64,000 nucleotides of DNA, taken from NCBI GenBank assembly GCA_017591395.1, contig WEDG01002913.1, forward strand, positions 366,249 to 430,248, in the 5' to 3' direction. Shown one piece after another: positions 21,311-35,216 of the stretch. Numbering within the stretch: the first letter of the stretch is position 1; each line of letters starts with the position of its first letter. This DNA is from Schistocephalus solidus. Lineage: Eukaryota; Platyhelminthes; Cestoda; Diphyllobothriidea; Diphyllobothriidae. The translations under genes and the position numbers were made by a program. The notes beneath the pieces were generated by a model. The model ran no database searches. It was given only the letters and a program-made list of their open reading frames with translations, and had not been told where the DNA came from.

Positions 21311-22384
21311 GTCAGTAGCCTTAGGTGTGTCATCTTTTTTCCAGACAGAGGCGAGGTAAGTTGTAGATATGAGAAACGTGTATGTACTCGGTTCTCAAAA
21401 TGACTGGAGTTGGACTGTCGAGAGGGATGAGACTCATAACTACCTCTAGATCTCATTTCTGACCGACGCGTGACTTTTTGATGTTGAAACAGCATTGTAC
21501 GCTGTCGACCTCACTTTCACTTGTCCAACCAAAGGGTTTTCAGCTGAAAGATGACGTTGAGACTATTGCAAACTGGGTGTGGGTGAAGTGACTGAGGAGA
21601 CCGAATCCCCGTCTACACGTGCCACGTAGAATCACTCTTCAAAAGAAGAGGGGAAGGGGAGTTCAGGTAGCATCTGCATGGGAGGTCATAAGGGCTGTAT
21701 TATGAACGAACCTTTGCAGTCTGATCTTCGTTCCAAACTGGGATCGGCAATCTTTCAAGACTTAACTTTCAACGCGGTAGATTTATAATAGTGAAGAGTG
21801 CAGTAAACTGTCATCGGTATCGGTCTCACTGTCATTTCTACCATATACTACTGACAGTTTTTTTAATCGGGAGCAAAGTAGTGAGCCCTACTCAAGCATA
21901 TAAAGCTGACCAATCAGCAGAAGAAATCCGACGGTTAGACCCTGTAATGGTTAGGTTTGACCGGTCCGCAGAGGATCATTACCGTTTTGACGCCTAAAGT
22001 ACCACCCCATCCCAAGAAGTTCTTTGATCATACTTTGGACCTAAAATAGTCTGGGTACAGCAGACGTTGCTGTTAATTTTCAGTGTCCATCTCTGGCCTA
22101 CTCAATGGGACGAATACCCGAGAATCAACTGGGTCAATGATGCTCGCATATACTTTAAGCGGTGTAATCAGTGATCCGGACTATGGCGCCGGCGGATGCA
22201 CCGTTACATGTGTTTGGTTCGATGTGGCGCTTTCTTTTGTACCCTCATCTCTTTCCCGATGTCAGTCCTCCGGTGAAGGATGAGTCGGTAATTTCGTTTG
22301 GAGTCCGTACCTTTCTCCAAACACGAAGAGGTCCTCCGTTTCAATACATTATGGGGGCGAGTCATCACTGTGACATTTCACTGA

Positions 22385-22640
22385 GCTTACATTCGTTACC
22401 GAACGCTCACCGATCACAAACAGAACTCGTTCCGCTCTGCCTTGAGGCTCACTTGAGCCCCGATAGCAGCCGCACAGCAGCTAGTAGTAGATGAGGCAGA
22501 TTACTATTGCCGGTAAAGACAAGGGAGACTGGAATGGCCATTTATGGCTTATTAGCCGTCATCCAGTTCTTCCCAACCCCAGGTGGTGCACTACCCTAGG
22601 ATCGAACCCGCGACCCGTTAACCAGAACTCCAACGCCCTA
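22385..22640 (-). mobile_element. SINE copy with tRNA-like head
   Basis: On the minus strand: head with TGGTTAGGGCGTTGGAGTTC and box B-like GCGGGTTCGATCC, then the family body (GACGGCTAATAAGCC, CCATTCCAGTCTCCCTTGTC) and 3' part (GATCGGTGAGCG). Confidence 0.78.
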
Positions 22641-22795
22641 ACCACCATCGATCCTCGGGTGGTGCACCACCTGGGGTTGGGTATGACTGGCTGATGACGG
22701 CTAAAAAGCCAGAAATGGCCATTCCAGTCTCCCTTGTCTTTGCCGGCAGTATTAATCTGCCATTTCACTGAGCACCTTAGTACTTTGCTTCCTCT
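22641..22795 (+). mobile_element. SINE body copy, inverted relative to its neighbour
   Basis: 'tatgactggctgatgacggc' and 'attccagtctcccttgtctt' run on the plus strand. It is joined head-to-head with the copy at 22385-22640 around a palindrome 'gtggtgcaccac'. Confidence 0.75.
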
Positions 22796-22950
22796 CTCTG
22801 ATCTATTCCGGTTGTCATTTTGAATGCAAATTTATTTCACAGGCCTTGCTTCGCACGAAAACACCGGACAGGAGCGTTATTTGCGCAGTAAAAGGGAACG
22901 GCTGCGTTCACCGTCACCCCTCAGCCTTTGATTTATAGTAGGTTTCCTAG

Positions 22951-23900
22951 GTCATAAAATGCTAACCGAAATTCTAAAATGGGTTTTCATTTCGAAAGAT
23001 AACTTGAGTAGGGTTGGAATTTTAACTGTCATACAGCCTAATACCAAGATATTTCAGTCACGTCACGGCGCCAGTTTTTGAGTGAGATTCTTTCCGGCCC
23101 TCGGCAAACATTAAACATTGCGAAAAATGTCCACTTAAGTAGTATGCATTTTTCCCATTAAATTCGAGGTCCGTATGAATTTAAATATATTTTATCGAAA
23201 AAATTCATGAAAATATTCTTTCCTATGCTCTTTTGGCAAAACATTATGTCTTCAAATTACATACTTTGAGAAAGGATATGTTTCGGCTTTAAAAAGTTTA
23301 TGATTAACATTTTAAACACCGCTAAATGTTCAGACATAAAGTATCGCATCTGTCGTTTTATTAATCTTGCTTATAAAGTATTCATCATGTTTCTCATCCA
23401 CTGCAAAATTTTATAGGCACGTGACATCTTCCGCATAGCGTAGAGAGATGTATAATTTTTCCTTACACGGACTGTATACACCAGGTGATTTGGAAACCCT
23501 AAGTGCATGCATAACGGAAGCTGAGATTCAAAATGATTCGGTAATGGCAATAGTTTTTTTAACTGAAAAATATCCTTTCTGCAAGTACCATATTTGAAGA
23601 ATGAATAATTTTCTACCAAAAAGTACAAGAGAGAATATTTCAAGCCTGTTTATCATAAACTATATTTGAATTTATAACGACATCGAAAATCAGTGATAAA
23701 AATCCTACTTCTTAAACAATCCTTTTTTTGCGAGTTTGGTTTTTTTCCGGCGGCAAGAAAGCAGATGGATAAAAATCGGGCGTCCTGACGTGAGATAAAT
23801 ATTCTAGGATGATGCTGAACGATAATTAATATTAAAACCTAACTTGAGTTTTTTTTCGAAACGAAAACACGTTCCAGAATGTAGGTTAACTTTTCATGAG
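22951..23900. mobile_element. Foldback element copy A (long inverted arms)
   Basis: Left arm from 22951 ('gtcataaaatgctaacc') runs through 'agatatttcagtcacgtcac', 'ccacttaagtagtatgcatt' and 'aatttaaatatattttatcg'. The right arm, ending at 23900 ('ttaacttttcatgag'), gives the same blocks in reverse complement ('tatatttgaatttataacga', 'cgtcctgacgtgagataaat'). The arms are 300-350 bp and diverged, with about 250 bp between them. No coding capacity seen. Confidence 0.65.
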
Positions 23901-24845
23901 TTAGCTCATCTAAATCAGTTTTGAATAAATTTTAACCCATGTTAAAGGCCTGATGACCTAAGTGTTCGATAAACGCTAATTATGACCAGAGGCCGCACAC
24001 CCATAAACCTCTGACCGAGTGTCTTTGTGGTGCGTACAAACTCCGACGCCCCGCTGTGTTATCTCGGCTGGTGCCAATTAGCAACCCCTCTGCGCCATCA
24101 CTTCTGATTGACGTACTGTCTTTATGCCGTCTTCACCGTGTTACGCGCACCGTATCGCACCGCTGCCTCTGTAGGGTCAACCCAACGAAATGGTTTGTTG
24201 GACCGACTCTCTCTCTCTCTCTGTTTGCACATAAATCTGTTCACATTCAAAGTCGCATGGCGAAGGGTGACGCGAACATCTCTCAAGATTCTTCCGCTTT
24301 CTCGAGGCACGCCTTTGCTATTGCGTTGCCTCGGGATAGTCTGAAATCTCGAGTTTAGCAACTTTTTCCGATTGATTAAAACTGTTTGTGGGTGGGTTGT
24401 TAAAATTCGCAGCAGCGAATGTCATGTTACTTTACTGCCCCTTCGCTTTTATTCAAACCATTTGTTTGCACTGTTGAGCTAGTATCTGTGATGTCAGTAT
24501 AGTCTATCGTATAACCTACGTTTATACTACCGATGGCCTGTTGACGATTTTTGAACAATACGTGGTTATCCCACCGTGGTGGCTGATGGACTTCGGTTCA
24601 AATAGTCATATAGAATTTCGGTCTACACATATAAAGCCTACTTCCTACTGAATTACTCAAAGTTAGCGACGAATGTCTAGGACGATTAAAAAGTTGCACT
24701 TTCGAAACTGGATGGCCTACCAGAAAGCAAGCTGAGGAACCCACTGATGAGCCAAACCCTTTCCAGCTGTTTTGCGCAACGACAGATCATAGTACCTGTG
24801 GTGTCTGTATGGTCTGTTTCATAACCTGCAGTAGATGTGCTCTCT

Positions 24846-25560
24846 CGTGAAATGCTAACAGCAATTCTGAACTGTGTTTTCGAGTAGAAAAGAGTATTTA
24901 AGTGGAGTTTTGCAATTAATTATCGCACAGCATAATTCCAAGATATTTAAGTCGTACCAGGATTTCGGCTTTTAAACAAGCTTCTTTTCTGCCCCCTTTT
25001 AGATGTTATTATAAATCCAAATTTATTTTATAGAAAATATACATATCCATTCTTATACTCATTTGTTAAGCAATTATGTCTTCTTTAAACTTTAGACTCG
25101 AAGAAGGGAAATCATTGAGTTTTAAAACTTTATATCCCTGAATAAATTTGAACTGAACCAGTTGTTACACCTGCATTGAGCGTTTTCAAATTGCGAACTG
25201 TATCTTGTAAGGAAAATATTCCGTTTATGAGCGCTATTAAAAATAGGTTATATAGTGCTTAGTTACAGTGAATTTGGAACATTTGGTAAATTTTAGAAGC
25301 AGCATTAATAAGTGAAATAATATGATGTTTTTCATAAATGGATGTTTCATGCTCTTAACAAATATCCTGCTGAGAAACTTGGAAAACCGAAAGGCACACT
25401 TTCTTCAGGTATAAAATTAAACGAAGACTTATGTTGCTACCAAATGAACTTAAGACAAAATATTTTTGTGTATGCTTTCTATAAAATAGATTCGAATTTA
25501 TGAGGACATCGTTAATCTATCTCCCATCGCTGGCATAAATTTACCTTCTCTCCAGGTAGC
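24846..25560. mobile_element. Foldback element copy B (right arm truncated)
   Basis: Left arm starts 'cgtgaaatgctaacagcaat', with 'ccaagatatttaagtc' and 'aaatttattttatagaaaat'. The right arm begins near 25400 and includes 'tttctataaaatagattcga' and 'tttatgaggacatcg', but the terminal ~250 bp is missing. Confidence 0.55.
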
Positions 25561-25910
25561 AGGCAGGATTAGTTTGATCCTACTGAGCAAACTGCAACCT
25601 TTTAGTGCCTTCCTTCGGATCGATAACTGAGGAGGTCTTTCTAAACCTCCGAGGAACGCTTATCAATGTATGCATTCGGTAGTATACAAAATACTTCTTT
25701 AAATTGTCTTCCCTTAGCTAGGTGCGAAATAGGGCCGAAAGGATAATTAAGGCACCCATTTGCAGTGTTTGTATGAGGCAGTTTGACAACCCGAACAATC
25801 GAACCACTGCGAAGCAGTGGGAAACAAGGTTGAACGTCACCTCGTGGGATTTGCGAATTCAGCATCTTTCTTTGTCTCAGAGCGCACTTTATACAGTAAA
25901 GTTGCTATAT

Positions 25911-26816
25911 CATGAAATATTAACCAAAATTCTGCAGTGTTTTTACTTCGAAAAACTTACTCAAGTGGGCTTGTAATATTACTTATCGTGTAACATAATC
26001 TCCAGCTATTTCAGTAATGTTAGGATGCCGCCTTTTGAAACAGATTCCTTCCACTCGCCTGAAAAAGCTGCACCGTTAATAAATACCTACTTAAATTATA
26101 TGATGTTTCCCACTGATTTTCGAGGCCTTTAGAAATTTAAAAACATTTTATGAAAAACACGCATACAGCTATCCTTTCTTGTAAATATTTGGTAGAAAAC
26201 AACGTCTTATTAAAATTTTATGCTCGAAGAAAGGCCTTCTTACGGTTTTAGAAAAGTTATTCAATTTCCCAATAATTTTGAACCCGAACTACCGTTACAT
26301 TTACGGTACATGCTGTATACATTCCTGTAAGTTATTAAAAAGAGGTCCCATAGGGCTCATAAACGTTTATAATGGACATGGAACGTGTTGTATACTTTAC
26401 CAGCAGCTCTATCAAATGGACAGACAATGCTTTATGAATGGCCATTTCATAGTCACAAAAAGATCGTAATTAGAAACTTTATAACCAAAGCCACCTTTTC
26501 CATGGGTGTACAATTCGAAGAAAACACACTTTTATACCTCATGAATACAATAAAGAACAGTGTGCATGCTATCTATAAAATATATCTGAATTTACAGGGT
26601 CACTGAAAATAAACTGGAAAAATGCATGCTACTTAAGTAATTTTTGTAACGTGTCGTTTTTGCAGGCTCACGGAAAGAAACTTTCAAAAGCCGACATCTT
26701 GACGTGACTAAAATATCTTGGAAGTATGCTCTGCTTTACTTAGAATTAAAAACCCTGTTTAAATAATCTTTTCAATTTGAAAACACATTTTAGAATTTTG
26801 GGTAACCTTTCATGAG
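25911..26816. mobile_element. Foldback element copy C
   Basis: Left arm 'catgaaatattaaccaaaat' to about 26165; right arm from about 26560 to 'gggtaacctttcatgag' at 26816. The reverse complement of the right end (CTCATGAAAGGTTACCCAAA) aligns with the left start. Blocks such as 'acttaagtaatttttg', 'tgacgtgactaaaatatctt' and 'aaaacacattttagaatttt' repeat in the other copies. Confidence 0.68.
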
Positions 26817-29800
26817 AAAGTAAAAGTACCGTAGGCGTGAAATATAAGCGAGTAAACCCGCGATGAACGGAAAGGAAAAAAACTTATTCTACAGAAGTCT
26901 AGGTTCGATTACAATGCCCTAGGCCAAACTGCTCTGGCGAGTTAAAATTTGTATTCTTGATCGGATAGTCGGACGCCTTCTGCTGTTAAACGCCTACTGC
27001 GTTTTATTGTGAGTCTTTCGAAGACGGAAAATGATTACCTTCATCCTCAGCAGTCGTCGGATTTCCAAGTCACTCCTTACCAAGACGAATTATTGCCCCC
27101 CCTCTGTGGTTAGCATTTTATGCTAAACTGGAAGGCGTACGTTCGCTCGGAGCATTTCTCGTGTTTCTGGGCGTTAGCAGGATCTTCATAGAGAATCACA
27201 TGGTTATTGCAGAGCCTGCCAAGGTTCAACGATTCAGATGTTTCAGTTTAAGTTCCCTGTCCCTGCATATCTGGACCTCATACCGTCTGGTGGAAGGGTG
27301 TATTGAATGGCAGAAGTTGCAGGGGATAAATTAGGTCGTTCATCGTCTGTGAGTAGTGATCAACTGCCTCCCGCTTTACAATGTCCCTAACTGGGACTTG
27401 TTACTTTGTCAAGTAGGTCGCCCCTGTACCGCCTACAAACTGGCTTTCATCTCCTGCCGTTTTCATCCGCACACTTTGTTTGACCTTCTACTAACCTGTC
27501 GGGAGAGTAGGACGTTTGGTTGTGCGGACGTGGTCTTGCGGAGTGGTCGCCAGCTTGGCTCAGGACTTAGGCAAAGTGGAAGCCGCATTCAGGGCCAACT
27601 TGGACGGTATGGAATGCGCGTCAGCTTCAGCACGACTCTGCTGTCTTTTTTTCCTAAGAGTCATTATCCCCTTCTCAAAACCTAGATGTAACTGTTTTAA
27701 GCGGCTCTAAGGAGCAACAAGGTTTGGTCAAGGTAATAAACTACTGAACACGTTCCTCCTTTTGTACTCGTTTTATCATAGACCTCCTTCCTTAACAGAA
27801 ATTAAAACGCTTTATAAAGGAACAGTATGGCTTGTCCCGTCAGAAGCGTTAGCGTGACCGCTGAGCAATTTTTAAGAATGACCTCTCTGTCCACTAGAAA
27901 ACCACCTCCAATTCCAGCAGACATGCAAGCTTGGGTAGTGTATGCGGAAAAAAAACTATAAATTCAGGTGGAACAGCTGATAGCTAGCTGCATCATTTAG
28001 ATAATCTTGTGGAGGTACGTTTCTCGTCGTCTCTCCCGCCCTCTAGAAATTTTTCGGGTTAGGATAAGGTATAAGGTTTAGTGTGGGGCTTATTTTTAAG
28101 GTTTCACCATGTTACCGGTTTGCAATTTTTAAGCTGTGGTTTCGAGATTTTTGTTCGACCCCAATGGTTGGGGATCCAAGTTGGCATTTTATAGACGGGT
28201 GACGGAAAGTGTATCCAACTATAATAGGTAATAGACGACAGTGGCGTTCGGTAAGCTTCCCTAACGTTTCGCCTTTATTTGCGTATGTCGGTATCTCTCT
28301 CTCTCTCTCTGCCGCTTTATTTTTTCCCTCCATACCCTTTGGGCATTTTTTTAAAAAAGACTTCTGTGTCTCGACCGCCAAAATGCTTGCACTCGTTTAG
28401 GCTTGCACGTTATCAGCTCATTTTCGCTGAGTTGGCCAAAACCCTCTTTCGCTCATTATCCAAAGCTCCCAGAGGGTCAAGCGTTGTCTGCGTGATATAG
28501 CTTGCGTGCCATTCAAATTTTGTTTTCTGGTGACCCGATCGTAGCGTCGGCGCGTTTTGCTCACGTATCCTCATGTCATAGAATCTGCTTTTCGCGGCAA
28601 ATCCACGACTGCAATATTTTAAAAATCGATCCTGCTTTTAGCCGTTGCTGGCTAGCAGTCCTTGCAATGGCGAGCTGACGACTCTATAAACACGCTGAGT
28701 TAGGCGGAGACCCGCATTTTCTCAAAACACCAATTGTTTTACAGACCATACTAAACGACTCTCCACACGTAGGGATAGTATAGACACAAAAAGTGTCCCT
28801 TCGCCAGATGATTCCTTCACTACGACTTAGGTTAGCTAAGCAATGAAAACTGACAGTAGACGCGCAGCTCAAGAAAACTTTCTCTGTAGGAACGTAGAAA
28901 TGAGCAGTTTCCACGACGTAAAGATATATTTAGGCAAGCTTACGACTGTTATCACCATCTGAATGGTACTTACAAATACGAAAAGTTTATTCAGACCTAA
29001 CCTAGAGACTTGATATTGAAATCCGAATTTAGAGAGTTCTCTTAGCTAAAGAAAATCTACTGATTACTCATAATATGCTGAATATGAATATGCCCGAATC
29101 AACTCAAAAACCGGCATTCTGCTCAAGTTTCTCTCACGGAAGCTCTAGTGCAGTGAATAGAAATTTCCTTGTGGTACAGTTAACTAAACATATTTCTCTC
29201 CAGCCGGGCTAATTTCTCCAGCATTTTGTTCTGCTCTATGCTCATTTCGTTTGTTTTGTCGATTCGGTAGAGTTTACTGTACACTGCAAGAAGCTGAAGC
29301 TAAAAACTCGCTTTAAACTTCCCTTGCTGCTGTTATTTTTATTGAATGGAACTTTGCATATGGGCGAACTTTTGGATCAATTTCGGGGCATTATCACTCT
29401 CGCACAAGCAGGCTTATGCTGCCGGCTGAACTTCCATCCTTCCGCCTTGATGACTCCTTGTAACAATTTTTTCCAGACAATAACAGAGTGGATTTTTTTA
29501 CAGCGCTTTTAATTTAACCTGAAATGGGTTCACCTCAATCCATTGACTTCCCGACGCAAACAAGCTCCGTATGCGCGACAAAAGCCACGAACAGGCAACC
29601 AACTGTCAGGCCGAAGTCGACCGAATTAGGATAGACGATGGAGGAGGAGGGAGGGGGGCGGGGCGGTAGACGACACAGAATGTGGGTAGCTTGATACAGA
29701 ACTGTTTCAGGCTCACTCAGCCTCTATCTCTATCATCTCCCTCCTTTCCTCTGCTATCATAAATTGGCCGAATTCGGCGACAGAGGCACTTATGATCTTC

Positions 29801-30390
29801 TATTCGGTGAAGTGCTTGTGACCCATCTGCTAGAGCCCGCATGTGGACCAACTGCGCCGTGTACAAACTAATGTTTGTGCTTCTGCTTACAAATGGTAAC
29901 CAGGGTTATCATTGGTTGAATGAAAGCTGGATAAAGCTGAAATAATTGTGTATAAATCTACCTGTATTCTCTGTCTTCTGTCTTCCCCCTAATTTAATTC
30001 CCCTATACAACTGGTTGATCGCACTTCCCGACTTCTCTAACGACGTTTTTTGAAGTTGCTGTTTTTGGTCCTTGCATTCGAGAGGCCCCACCGGGGAAAA
30101 TTCTCTTTCTTTTTTATTCTGCGACCAGAAGTATCCGCTTTTTATGTCGCATTCTTGTTTTGCTGTTGGAAGCACGTGGTATTTGACAAATGCCAACCAA
30201 CAACTTTGTCGATTGTACCACGTAAAATACGCCTGTGCAGCCGAAGTGATACCTCGACTGCAATTGACCACACCCAACATGTGTGCAGTAAAAGGATTCC
30301 CGTTCTAATCATACCTCTTCGGGCATACGCCTACTGTCTTTTTTACTGCTCCCCCCGTCGGCCAAGTGTATTCGAAAAAGATTTATTTTT

Positions 30391-30757
30391 GGTAGAGGTG
30401 CCTTGTATGACTACCTAATCAGAACATGGGAATAGGAACCGCCTCACCAGCTTATAGTAGGTGGCCTTACAGTATATTTCAGGGAGGGTAAGTATCCCCG
30501 TGTCCTAAAGCTAACAATGACCCTCACATAAAACTATGCTCTCACCTTAATCTTGAGCCTACCCTGAACCTAAACCCTACACTTAACACGAACTCAAACC
30601 TTAACCACTAACCAATTCATGACCCTCAACCCAACTCTGACCTTAACCTCTATCTTAACCCTAACCCTTACGTTAATTCTAAACCTAATTTTTCCAAATT
30701 TGTGGGCGGTTCCTATTTCTCTGTCCTGTTTAGACGGCCATACAAGGTATCCTTACC
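30391..30757. mobile_element. Inverted-repeat element with telomere-like core, copy 1
   Basis: Left terminus GGTAGAGGTGCCTTGTATGA is followed by AACATGGGAATAGGAACCGC. The right terminus is the reverse complement of GGTAAGGATACCTTGTATGG followed by AGGACAGAGAAATAGGAACC. The terminal inverted repeats are about 50 bp. The core (about 30510-30690) is a degenerate CCTAAC/CTTAACC array. ATTTTT directly precedes the left end and follows the right end, a possible target duplication in AT-rich sequence. No ORF. Confidence 0.75.
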
Positions 30758-31515
30758 ATTTTTTAAAATCTCACGGCTCCCTTATTTGGTAGTGTCACCT
30801 TCTACCTCTGCATGCACCATTAAGAGAATTTAACCCTGATTTGATGTATAGTCGCATCCTGTGTCGTGGGTCTATTGGAAACAGTTAACAAACATGGTCA
30901 CTACAGGAAAATATAAGGTTAAGGACGCTCGTAAAAATCCGGATTCCACCATATTTTAGCATAAAAGACGCGTCATCCTTGCGCGTAGAAGGATTTTAAA
31001 TGTCAATTTTCAATTGATAGCATGGCTAATATCTACCAGGTTATTGGTCGTTGCATCTTCTACCCAGCCCCTGGTATCCAATTTGTCAGGTATTCAGCCC
31101 ACCGACCCGCCAACCTTGGCTTTGCGCTGGTTTCTGCCGGGCAAAGAACACTTCAGCATCCGGAACTAACGCGCTTCAGCAAACCCGAGGTAAAACCACT
31201 CCCCCCCTGAAATACATGTCTCCATGGCTGCTGCCTACTTTCTTTGGGTGAACATCAGCACCTGGTTACTGACCTCGGAAATGCTAATTTAGACCGTCTG
31301 ATCATGGTATTTATTCCTCTGAACTACAGTCGTTCTACGGATGTTTAGCTATCTACTATAGAAACTGATACATTTGAAGGTGTGCTGACTTATGTGCTTG
31401 GTGACAGCGTACACCATAAAGCCCCAGAAAAAGGAAACGTGGTAACTATACCGTAACATAATGAGGATTTACTTCTATCGATATAATCCAGAATTTAATT
31501 ATAATGACGTATACG

Positions 31516-31704
31516 GAGGATACAGGTGGCCCTGCGCTCATTCCGAGGGGAGTGGTTACGTATTCCCTTGAAATAACTTCAACTCTAACGCCAACCCTTC
31601 GAATCCTAACCATAACACAAACCCTCCTGACCCTCCTTCCCAACCCTAATCCAACCCTGATCTTAACTCCCCGGAATTTAGCGCAAGGTCACTTGTAATA
31701 CGGG
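31516..31704. mobile_element. Related short element with telomere-like core
   Basis: Inner inverted repeats 'ggtggccctgcgctcattcc' at left and, at right, the reverse complement of GTGACCTTGCGCTAAATTCC, around a degenerate 'ccaacccttcgaatcctaac' core. The same GGTGGCCTT...AATTCC block lies just inside the outer termini of copies 1 and 3, so this is probably an internally derived or truncated member. Confidence 0.5.
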
Positions 31705-32756
31705 GGGAAGAGTAATTATAATCGTGTCCTATCGGCGTATGATTACGTGGACGAGGTTAAGTAATTTAACGATCCATAACTTAGTAGATAATGCAGTTTT
31801 TAAATGTACGCGTAAAATGGCATGACGTTAATGGGGGAGGGGGCGCTTCTGATTGGTGAAGTTCTCCCAGGCATTGAACAGTATCTAACACTGGCGTTTC
31901 CATAGTGCTGGTGATTACCGCGTTCGCGGAATACAGTGCGGGGTAAGGATAGGTTTTGTAAGCCCCCCTATATTTGATATACATAGCTAATGACTATATG
32001 TGTTTTGGACGACCTGGTTTGGTTTATAAATTCATAACTACAGGAAGTAACCCTCATGTGTGTTAACTTCTACATTTGTATAACGATATTCACAAAGTTG
32101 TTTTATTGTGATGCTTGTTATTTAAATACCGTTTATTTATTGAACTTGCTTTTTTATTTTATGGTATGACGCTCAATTTAGTTGCCATGTCTAGGCTAAG
32201 GAGAATAAGTTTGGCACTAATTCATTATTTTTATGCTACCTTGCACATATTTAGCTGTTTGTCCCCGGTGAGGCCCCACCCGTAAAACCCCTTTTGCCAT
32301 CATTCGCGTTTTCCACGATCCTGGGGTTAGTGGTGGCTAAGGCAGCCTACATAAACTATTGTTGCTCAGTGCGGTTTTGTGTGTTAATTTCAGGGAGGAG
32401 AGGGGATAGTTATATTTCAGACTAACCGGTACCTCCACTTAGTCATAATGCACTTAGATTTCCCACTCTATCTACTACCCTCACAGGCGTTAAGCTAGCT
32501 GCCAGAAATACATGTAGGCAGGGCGAGGATGCCAAGAGGCACACCGTAGACTAGAATGACAATATCTGTCCTCGTCAGACAGTCATGTACCACGACAACC
32601 TGGATTTCAACTCGGACTTTTCGGTCACCGAGTCCCAAGTCAGAGTTCGCCACCTGTTCGTAGGTGATGAAATGCCCCTCACGTTTACTCCGCCACTATC
32701 AATCCGATGACATGTGGGATCACGCCTCCAAGGCCCCGGGATAGGGATGGCGGGCA

Positions 32757-32773
32757 GGGGGGGGGGGGGGGGG
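32757..32773 (+). repeat. G-run (17 G)
   Basis: A perfect 17-G run followed by 'cggaggg'. Simple repeat. Confidence 0.95.
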
Positions 32774-34041
32774 CGGAGGGAGCTTCCTATTCACGTGTCT
32801 TGTTATCGCCACCTTGACCCCCCAGTTTGCTCCGCTTTACGTATGCACTTGAAGTTGCCTCGCCACCTCATATGCTACCTCATGGTTGTCGTCTTATTCG
32901 GCTAGAATGGCATGAAGGCGCTTCCTCGATATCAGCTTCATGCTGTAGTCTTGGCGCCCATCCCCTTTTGTTGTTGATTCAGTCAAAAGGTCTTAATTGC
33001 ACAGCTTTCCTTCTCTGCATCTTTATGCGCGCTCATTAGTACACAAACCGTCCCCACATAGTCTCCATCTCCCAATTCAACTGCCTCATTAGAGTTCCAT
33101 TGAGCAATTACACTACTAGGATAGTATTTCCGTCCGGCCGAACTTGCCTGAGTTAGGTAAGACATTCACCAACTTTGGGCCTTGCGCGAGAAGGCACACT
33201 GTTTATGCGTTTTGTCGGCAGGCTGGAGAGTGAGCGACGTGCTATTACGTGCGCCTCTCCGGTTGCAGTCGCTCTTAGGTAAACCAGGTGTGCGGCACAG
33301 TCCGCCTTAAGAAGGTCAGTGAGTGGGGCTGACGCCGACAACCCCCCTTATTAATTCTTAATGAACTGCAATCAAGTACTTTTACCACTGACACACACTT
33401 GAACGGGCAAGTTCTGAGACGCCGCTACTGTTGCCAATTGAGTAGGACGACGAGGATGATGAGGCCTAATTCCTCTTTTATTAATTCGACCTCGTTTAAA
33501 TTTGGGGTATTGTTGGCTAACGATGCCGACAAGGATACCAGACACGGCTGCCGCTGTTGCAGTGAAGTGTCAGCCACAAAAATGCACAGTCTTGTATTAC
33601 TCCAGCATAGGCAGTGTAAATCTTCGTGTCGATCTTTGCGCATACTACGAAGGCCTGTGTGCATGCCTCACTGGTTCTCATCGTCGACCTTGGAAGTCAC
33701 CACAACTGAGCCATGGTCAGCCGACGGAAATCTCCCTAAGGTGCCACTTTTCCAACCCATTGAATCGCAACCGTGTGCCACCCGCGCACTAGCGCTATTG
33801 CATCCCTCTCTCCTGGCACTTGCACATTGTCGCCCCTTGCTCTATCATGCACCAACCCCATTTCCTGTTTGCTTTTCGACACCCTCCTAAAAGTTTGCGG
33901 GTACAGCTGAGTCCCTCTGAGGAGCCAACTTTCATTAATATATGCTCGGGATATATAATACTTCATTTTTGGCATATTACCTGTCTTCAGCGAGCAGGCC
34001 AGCCAGCCAGGGTCAGGAGGCACTTGCGGCTCGAATCCGCG

Positions 34042-34766
34042 CTCATAAAATTTTAACCGAAATTCGGAAATGCGTTTCCTCATTGATTTTCACTGCCATT
34101 GTAGTTTCAGTTATATTTTATAGAAAACATCTACAAGCACAGGGTTTCTTCTACTAATTTAAATGTTACACTTCAACAAGGCGTATCTTTGGTTTGCGAA
34201 AAATACTTACATTTCCGAATAATTATGACCCCGAGCTGCCATTGGCCATGCTTTTCCAAACCGGAGAATCATGCATTCTTCAATGCTATTAAGAAGATAA
34301 CATATAGGCCTCTTAAAATTTTGAAGTGGGAATCTGTTGAATCCCTCATAAGGCACACAAATAAACAAACGGGTAAAACGCAATTTGACATGAAATTTCA
34401 TAATCCATGATTAAGAAGTTTTTGAAACGAACCGATACCCTTTCTTAGAATATACAATTTGAAGAAGACCAAATTCACTACAAAATGAGTACCAAAAAGC
34501 AATATTTTTGTGCAGGTTTTCTATAAAATGTATTTGAATTTATAATGTCATCGGAAACCAGTGAGAAAAATGAATACTATTAAAGCAGTCAAGTTTTGCA
34601 CTGTGATTTTTACAGACGATCGAACAGAGGCACACTTCACTCTCGATCGCATGACGTGGCCATAAGATCTTGAGATTGTGCTGCATGAGGATCAGAATAA
34701 AAACCTTATAGTAGAAAAGGTAATAATCGAAAACAGGTTTAAAAATCTCGGTTAACATTTTATGGG
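34042..34766. mobile_element. Foldback element copy D (left arm shortened)
   Basis: Left arm 'ctcataaaattttaaccgaa' with 'tatattttatagaaaacatc'. Right arm from about 34415 ('cgaaccgatacccttt', 'ttctataaaatgtatttgaa') to 'cggttaacattttatgggct'. The internal 'ccgaataattatgaccccga' matches copy C's 'cccaataattttgaacccga'. Confidence 0.6.
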
Positions 34767-35037
34767 CTCGATCACCTACTGTGTATAGGTTTATATACTA
34801 ATGATCGCTGTACGACTGCCTATGGGGCCTTAGACGGAATGCCAAAACAAAGTGGGACGATCACCTTCTTTAATGCGATTGCTGATTTCACTCCTAACAC
34901 ATACATCTCGATTTTTTCCGACGAGCCTTTCTTAAAGTTAACCTGCTTTGCACACTTTCTGCCCGTCTAACGATGGCCTGGGGAAACAGCGTCGAAATTT
35001 TAAAAAATAAAATTTTTTGAATTTCTCAAAAGAAAGA

Positions 35038-35216
35038 ATACAGTTACTGACAAAGACGAGTGAAACTACACTGAACATTTCTGGCTTATTAACACTCATC
35101 AACCAGCCGCAACCAAATTTATGTGTGCGGACACCTCAGACTCGAACCCACGCTCTTTGCGTCAAGGCTCTAACTATTGAACCTCGGACTCGTCTTGTCG
35201 GTTGCAGTCGAAGTAT
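35038..35216 (-). mobile_element. Diverged SINE copy with tRNA-like head
   Basis: Minus strand: GAGGTTCAATAGTTAGAGCC, box B-like GTGGGTTCGAGTC, then body GGCTGGTTGATGAGTG and TTAATAAGCCAGAAATG, ending TCGTCTTTGTCAG. Older than the array units. Confidence 0.65.

Noticed and set aside
30510..30690. Interstitial telomere or chromosome-fusion scar (CCTAACCC-like array)
   Set aside because: The array is degenerate and enclosed by ~50-bp inverted repeats that recur around similar arrays at 39.6 and 41.9 kb, which fits an element better than a fusion point.
33399..33890. 163-codon open frame with many Cys, Ser and Leu
   Set aside because: No recognisable motif, no splice or repeat context, and overlapping frames of similar length on both strands. 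Treated as chance.
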